A DNA stretch of 64,000 bases from Atrichornis clamosus (taxonomy: Eukaryota; Chordata; Aves; Passeriformes; Menuridae), in assembly GCA_013400975.1 (NCBI GenBank), contig WBMZ01009000.1, positions 449 through 64,448 on the forward strand, given 5' to 3'. Positions 57,401 through 64,000 of the stretch are shown here, in pieces. The position numbers and the translations under genes were made by a program. Numbering within the stretch: position 1 is the stretch's first letter; every line of letters starts with the position of its first letter. The notes below the pieces were generated by a model. That model saw only the letters and a program-made list of their open reading frames with translations, ran no database searches and was not told the DNA's origin.

Positions 57401-59240
57401 TGTTTCCTATCATATTTTAGTGATTCTTTCCTTCAACATATGAGCTTCAAATGTCTTTAAATACAGGTTCTTTTCAAATAAATGCATATAATTAAAAAAA
57501 AATTCTCACAAAAATATGAAGGATGTTAGATGTTAGCCTTAGATTTTATTTTTTTTTAGTTTTGAATATGTGACTATGAAAATCTAACCTACTTAATGAC
57601 AACCTTTTCTAAAGCCCTTGAAGAATTAAAGATTTATTTAGGTAATAATTTGGCTTGCACTTCAATTCAGGTATAATTAGTAAGAATGTCAACATGTAGG
57701 GTTCAAGAAGATCAGTACTGTGGACTGGGATCGGCTATAGCTCTTGAATCATTTTAGGTATATAAATTCAGTGTATGTAGGTGAGTTGCTAAGTTGTCAA
57801 TGTCTGTTCTATTTCGTGTTATCAGTTGAGACTGCTGATATATCTTAGTAAACTGGATATTATCATGAGTGGACAGGACATGCTTTTCACCTTTCTGCAC
57901 ATTTACGGCATTCAGCACATTATTCTAAGCTAATTTGCACTAATAACGGTCATTATGGAAAATAATTTCAACTGTTGTTCTATTTTTTGATTAGTAGAAG
58001 AGTATTTATAATAGTTGTGTTGTACTTACTGCCTTTTAAGTAAACCTTGAATGCTATTATACACAAGTAATTTTTTTCATGTGGACTTTTACCACTACCA
58101 GATATTTAGAATTACATCTTTGGGCAAATATGAGTATTGAAAAACTGACCGACTCTGTCAGTCTGCTTACGTTTTATGAGTTTATATTTCTAAGACTCTA
58201 ATCACACAGAATTTATCTGGTAAAGGCAATGCATCACAATGAAAATATGTATTTTCCATTCACTTACACTTACAATATTTTTAGCCAATATATTAATAAT
58301 AAACAAGTATGAATAAAAAGTAGATAGATTTTAGTTATATAGTAGTTTGCTAAACAATTAAATCTAAAACTGAGATGCTGCAAAAACTTCAACTGTAAAG
58401 AAGATTACAAAGGCACATATTGTTTCATACTTTCAGCTTGATGTAGACTTGATCACTAAGTTGTAAATTCTACAACTACATAATAGCAAAAGTTAGGTGT
58501 GGCCATTGTATTAAAGAAAAAGCAAATTACATTAAATCTCCATGGTCCTCATGTCTAGATAACATTGTAGAATTATACTGATATTCTCAAACATGCCCTC
58601 ATGTTTCAAAAATTTAAAAGAAGAATCTGTCCTGAATAAGCTTCCACTAAAATTCAATCAATAAGTAAATAACATTATCCAAGAATGAAGAAAAGGAGAC
58701 AGTGCACCAGTGCCAGCCAGCAGCATTAGATCTATTTGTCAGTGGTATCCAACTGTTAATATTATTTTGCACAGAAGTAAAGTCATGCAAGCCTAAAATT
58801 ACATACCAACCCACATGATCTCTCAACATTCTGCCTAGGACAACTTCTTCATTAGCCCTTTGCCAAAATGCTAGCTACTTTCTTAGGACAAATCTGGTAG
58901 ATAGTGAGTAACGAGTACAGATGAGGGGAATCAGGGCCCAGTTCAAAATGCCTAAACAGATCCTAACTATGAAGTCAGTACTAATGTGTACATTTACCAC
59001 TAACTTTTGAAAGCATGTATCTGGACATAAATCAGAGCACCTCCTTGAAAATATGCCTCAAATGTGAGTCAATACTGATGCATATGAGCTGATCATAATA
59101 CCCCTGTGCATCTTATAAGGCCTTTGTCTCAAGTAGAAGTTAGTGCAGTTTTCCTAAACAGCAAACCAATGCACCAAAATAACAGTTGATTGACTAGATG
59201 GATTGTGATAGCAGATTAAGATTATCCACAGATAGTTTGT

Positions 59241-59245
59241 CCTTC
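59241..59245. repeat. Possible target-site duplication, left copy (CCTTC)
   Basis: CCTTC before the LTR start matches 59965-59969 after the LTR end. The right flank is itself CCTTC-rich, so chance agreement is possible. Confidence 0.5.
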
Positions 59246-59964
59246 TGTCCTGGGTTACAATATGGAGTGTAACCAAACAACGTATTCTACTCTCATCTAC
59301 ATTATCTGTGATGAACTGTTACTGGTGGGTCATTCACAACAGCTGCCCAGTGCATGCTTGACCCCTCAGGCCACAAGCTGGGTGTTAGATAAGATAAGGG
59401 AGGCCCTGTACAGCCCAGTACTTCCCTTTTATCTTCACAAAAGGCACAACTGCGATAGCTTCCACCCGGGAAGCACCAATAATGATCACACCCATACTGA
59501 AGGGTGCATCTCTGTTAATGGGCCATCATGGACAACGGGCAGCTGTAATGACCTGGGCCATCAAGGACTCCCCAAAAAAATCTTGTAACTCATAGGAATA
59601 CATCATTCTTTTCTGAAATGCTTCGCCCTCGGGGAGGTACTGAATATTCCTGCTTGCATATAATCTGGGCTGAGCTACACCTGCACCACCAACTCGGAGG
59701 ATCCCCAGGAGTTCCAGACGATCACTGTTCTCAGCAGGACCACTTTCACAGGACTGCAACCACCACTTAATGAGACTGCAGCCTTTACCCTGACCAACAG
59801 GGTCCCAGGCTGTGCTCTGGCCATTTGGTTTTTTTCTCCCCATTTTTCTGTATCCATACATTTATTGTAATCTTTTCATCAAATTGTAATTCAGACCTGA
59901 AATCTCTCTCAAAGTGTTTGTGTGGGGATTAATTTCTCTGCTGGTTCACTTTCAAACTAGCACT
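59246..59964 (+). mobile_element. ERVL-like solo LTR (719 bp)
   Basis: The start TGTCCTGGGTTACAATATGG is the form I associate with bird ERVL-type LTRs. The end is placed at AAACTAGCACT (an expected final CA-type end with one altered base), and a 5-bp duplication CCTTC brackets it, as ERVL elements make. The body is GC-richer than the flanks, and the T-rich stretch from about 59825 to 59940 would be the R-U5 side. I see no clear AATAAA. No internal retroviral coding sequence adjoins it. The overlapping open frames (about 110 codons on each strand) are not genes. Confidence 0.65.
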
Positions 59965-62442
59965 CCTTCCTTCGTTCCTTCCTTGTCAGTTTTCAGTAAT
60001 CAGTTCTCTTATCAAAATAATAGCATATAATTATTATTATCTCAAAGTATATATTTAAAAACAAATATAATTCTGTTTCTGGTATGAGGCATTGCAGCCT
60101 ACTCTACTCTTCTAAGTACACTAAATGGTACTTAGTACCTGCAAGAGCTTTCCAGAGACATCAGCTGCAGAATAAAATCCTCAATATTTTGACTGCTCTC
60201 AACTCATTAAATACACCTGAGCACTGCAATGTAGTGCCTGCAGCTTCCAGCCTCAGGGATAAAGTAATTACTGCAGATAGGACAAGAAGGGGTCTCAAAA
60301 CAAAACAATTCAATTTAATTAGTTAATCTAACAGATGCAATAGGGAGAAATGGATGTCATGGAGGCAGACCACCACTGAGGTTCTGAGGAATTCCCAGCT
60401 GAGTAAGAAAGAACAGTGCAGAGCAGGTCTTTAGCACCAACAATGTTAAGAGTGAGATAGCAAAAGAAGCCCAGTTCTTCATGGCTATCATCCTTCTTTG
60501 CCTCATACATCTTCAAACTTTAATCTACTCAACACGCACTCTAACAGCCTTCCCTTCAGCTCATCAGATGCTTTTGTACCACTGTAAAATGCTATACCTT
60601 TAAGCAATAAAACATGAATAAATTCATTGCATATGTGCAAACTGTATTTTCTATAATAAAAATTACAATAGCTACAGTTAGGATGGGAGACATCAGTGTC
60701 ATCTTTTTTTAATCTCTTGCTTAGATTGTAGTTCTCCTGCTGCATCCAATAGAGACATTACAAACCTCAGCTTAAACATGGAAACTGATACTCCCCAATT
60801 GCCTCTCTATACATGCAGGGTTTGTTCCCAGGTACCACGTACAATGTCTTCAATTTCTCCAATAGAAATTCTATAATCTCTTACTGCAAATATGTCTTTA
60901 AAAACCCACATATACTCCACCTATAATGAAGTAGCAATATACGTGGTAGTCACTGTTAAAGCAATTCCACAAGAGTTTTCAGAGATACAGCTTCAGGTGA
61001 TGAAGCAACTCCTTCTTTGGATATAAAACGTATCTCTTATTTTCCTGACCGTATTTTAGATATCTATGATTCACTTAATTTTAAGCACAAACCCAGCCAA
61101 GGATGAGGGCTAAATTGCAGTAGAAATATATGTTTTTAAATTGCTCTCTCTGAGAAACCAAAACCCATTTATAACAGATGCTGAAATGGTGGACAGTAGA
61201 ACAAGCGGCTACTTGGCTACAGGGGTCAGCTGAATTTGCAATGAAGACCATAACTGGTACTGGTGTCCCTAACTGTCCATCTTCCTGATCAAGCAGCAGA
61301 TATCTGACTTGGCATAGCCTCTAACCAGACTGGGGGAAAATCAACAGTTGATATGACCTAACTTATAAGAGCTTGGAAAATTTGACGTAAAACAGTACTT
61401 AAAAAATAGTATTGACAGCTTGTTAAAGCATTTCACTTCCCTGAATCCAACTAAGATTTCATTGCCATCCAGCTTGGGGAAAACACCTTGGAAGGAAATA
61501 CCATGCGTTGGAGCAGTCACCACATCAACAAGGTTAAAAAGAGTAATTTGTGTGACATTTTAGAGGTTTTCAGCCTTCTTTTTGGCACAATAGTCTGGAA
61601 AAGTGCTCTTTACACCTAAAATTGCCAATAACTGTGAAAATACACAAAATTTAAGAATAGCTGTGAATTTTATGAGTAGAAAAGCAGTTTCAAACTCACC
61701 AATTCACTTTGGCCAGCCACCACTTACATATATCTGAGACTACAGTACTTTACTCACTACATTTGCCAGGCATTTCCAACCATTAGTCTTGATTCAGCCT
61801 CCCTAGACTCACTTTCTAAGACACAGGATTTTTGCATAACAGCCCTTATACCAAATTATTCTCACTTAACTGGGCAATCAGCTCCCTGCCACCAACATGA
61901 CCACAGACTTTGGCTCTTCCCAAAACACAGCAGTAGGAAAGGGACTTTGGATTACCTGAACCTCTGCTTCTCAGGAGGCTTGAAGGTGGGGGAATGAAGG
62001 CTTCTGCAGTAAGTCTCAATTTTCCACTTTTAAAGCAGTCTACTGTCCTCTCTTCCCCTTCTTTGATGGTTGGTTTTAAATGCAGTCTTCCACATACTTT
62101 GTAGGCCTTTAATCCTCTCCTGCCCCATTGCAGTTGTATACCTTTTCTCATAACTTCCACAAATCATGAAAAGACAACAGCTACCAGCAGGGTCAATCAA
62201 AGGCAGATAACAAAAAAACCCCACTCTTTTTCCAGTGACTATGCCATCACTATTACTACACAGTGCACAAAGTATAAAAATCTAGATGAAGAGAGAGAAA
62301 ATTCTTAACTCATGCTGCAGTTGCTCTCCCTTTTTACATTCTTTTTCCTTTGCCTAACATTTTTATTTACCGTGTATTTAGTATATAATGATAGGCAAAA
62401 GTGGAAAATCCAGCTGCTTGCATTCTTACCCTCATTCGACCT

Positions 62443-62464
62443 ACATACATACATACATACATAC
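62443..62464. repeat. (CATA)n microsatellite
   Basis: About five CATA units in ACATACATACATACATACA, a small slippage repeat. Confidence 0.85.
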
Positions 62465-63044
62465 AACTACATATTCCCAAGTCTCCCCTCCCTTCCAAGT
62501 CTCATTCTTGCCCCTTCCACTCTCTCTCAAGACCCGCTGGAATCTTGCTTTACCACTATTAAGCTGCAATAGCTATGTGATGAGAGCACAGACCCTGCTT
62601 GGCATATTCAGAAAACAGAAGCTTTCTCCTCAGATCACAAAAAGGCTTAAGAACACATTTTTGACAGAGCATTGTCATCTGCTCTACAGAAAGTAAGGTG
62701 GTAGTGAGAGGAGAGGGAAGTACACAGCAATTTATCTGCCTGTTATACCTCAGCAAACCTGCTGGCAGACCAGGTGTTTTCTGTGTAAGTACCACTTTCT
62801 TCTGGAAAGGCATTAGGTGCTTAAAGGGCAAAATTTAGACACACTTCTCTAAGAGCTCGTCCTGAAGCCTGTACATCCTTTTCACCTTCCCAGAATACAC
62901 AATCACCATTCCTCCTGACAGAGCTTAACTTAGCTCTGCTAAACAGTTTTACCAGCCTGTCAGAAAGGTGAGTTGGTTGTGTCCTCCATCCATTTTGCAC
63001 TCTGCCAATCCATTTTCAAGAACTTTATTTCTTTACTTCTACCT

Positions 63045-63064
<20 letters not shown>
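63045..63064. repeat. Poly(A) tract
   Basis: 20 consecutive A followed by GAAGAAAAAAG. No SINE or processed pseudogene body is visible upstream. Confidence 0.88.
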
Positions 63065-63075
<11 letters not shown>

Positions 63076-64000
63076 TTGGCTTTTAATTTTCCCCTTAAAT
63101 GTGTAGACTTCCTCTTCTCATTCTGTAAGATCAGACTTTCTCTTCTCATTCTAGAAAAATATCTATAACCTCCAAACCAAGTCTATGTTTCTGCCTGTAA
63201 AAGTAAGGAGAATATGTTCCCTACAAATGATTTACTTGTGTCTTTCCTGTGACAAGTCCTCTGTACCGGTAACCTATTCTGGTTTTCCCCATCAGGTTAA
63301 GTATTTCTCCGAGGCACACAGAACTCCGAGATTAAATGAATGTTCTCTTGGCTTTCTGACCTCTGGTTAGTGATGAGATTCCTCCCCTCCATAATAATGG
63401 GAAGAAAAAAAAAGAAAAGTGAGGGATGGCCACGAAAAAGCTTTTAGAAAGGGAAAGAGAAGCTTACTATACCTCTCCAGTGTGAAATGATCTGCTTCAC
63501 TGGTAGCGTTGGGTAATGGAAGCAGCACCCTTTTCTATAATCTGACTTCATTTTTACTCAGTTCCTGTTTTACACAGTCATCCTAAAAAGCGCTTCTTCA
63601 GTTGCCACTGCATGATGTATCTCCTCTGTATGTAGCTCCTAATTTTCTTAGTTTACCTATATTAACTTTTCTGACACCGTGAATACACTTAGCATTTTTG
63701 AAACCTACATATATATTTTCTTTGCTTTCTACAGGTATTGGCACAAAAGTAGCCAGGCTACAGACTGTTCAACAGGACGCTGTAAGCCCTAGTTACATTC
63801 TTAAACTGCAAAAATGCAGTACATTTAGGAAATACACATATTTACTCACCCATAGGAAAAAATACAGGTGTCTTCAGAAACCACTGAGGCAAGGACAAGG
63901 GCAAATATAAGGGCAAGAGCACAGATATATCAGGGCCACACTTATAACTCAGTAAGTGAGGTGTTGTCCAGGAGGTGAGAGACATGTATTCCATCTCCTG

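Larger units (their letters stand above)
50527..59240. other. Unique AT-rich intergenic block with small repeats
   Basis: About 8.7 kb without recognisable genes. It holds a doubtful CR1 tip near 51374, two adjacent tandem duplications (51460-51659), a T run at 53234-53250, a CR1 tip at 53340-53396 and a dispersed repeat pair (52956 and 54313). Confidence 0.55.
59970..64000. other. Unique AT-rich intergenic sequence
   Basis: No recognisable gene, RNA or transposon. Simple repeats are a (CATA)n tract at about 62443-62464 and an A20 run at 63045-63064. Confidence 0.55.

Noticed and set aside
59262..59861. Open frames of about 110 codons on both strands
   Set aside because: They lie within the ERVL-like LTR and share no domain with retroviral proteins.
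63045..63064. A20 tract as the tail of a processed pseudogene or SINE
   Set aside because: The preceding sequence shows no SINE promoter boxes and no coding similarity, and there is no evident target duplication.
1..64000. CRISPR arrays, operons, Shine-Dalgarno sites or other prokaryotic systems
   Set aside because: The transposon content is avian. No regularly spaced direct repeats, dense coding or operon structure is present.

Overview
The window looks like intergenic DNA from a bird. The evidence is a set of CR1 LINE copies, most of them 5'-truncated, with the avian CR1 3' tip (runs like ATTCTATG), together with several short solo-type LTRs of endogenous retroviruses. The base composition is AT-rich. 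I found no open reading frame that reads as a host gene, no convincing exon series and no structural RNA gene. Abundant ERV LTRs would fit a songbird, but the sequence alone does not settle the species.

Layout. Positions 1-151 hold the 5' end of an LTR on the minus strand. A 3' CR1 piece lies at 3566-4005 (minus). A probable LTR plus untranslated leader of a truncated provirus lies at 10679-12370. A solo LTR with a 6-bp target duplication lies at 14781-15590 and is broken by a 134-base assembly gap. A plus-strand CR1 at 26895-27986 contains an exact 267-bp duplication joined through a single N, which is almost certainly an assembly artefact. From 31.3 to 43.5 kb the window is rich in minus-strand CR1: a long copy at 31285-33455, a deleted copy at 37265-37960, and an old copy at 41265-43490 (ORF1 esterase region plus ORF2 endonuclease/RT region) with a younger CR1 3' piece at 42479-42962 inside it. 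A perfect 24-bp-unit pyrimidine array (33517-33918) abuts the long copy. A minus-strand LTR starts at 34822, a plus-strand solo LTR of the same family as positions 1-151 lies at 48740-49257, and two ERVL-like LTRs lie near 49852-50526 and 59246-59964.

The remaining sequence is unique, AT-rich and without recognisable function. No genes work together here. What can be read is a history of transposition: CR1 insertions, nesting, internal deletions that removed the reverse transcriptase core, and recombination of proviruses to solo LTRs. I did not find a convincing new biological system. The most useful observations are the artefactual duplication at the N, the nested CR1, the exact loss of the RT catalytic codons, the perfect 24-mer array, and an unclassified 140-bp repeat pair at 52956 and 54313.
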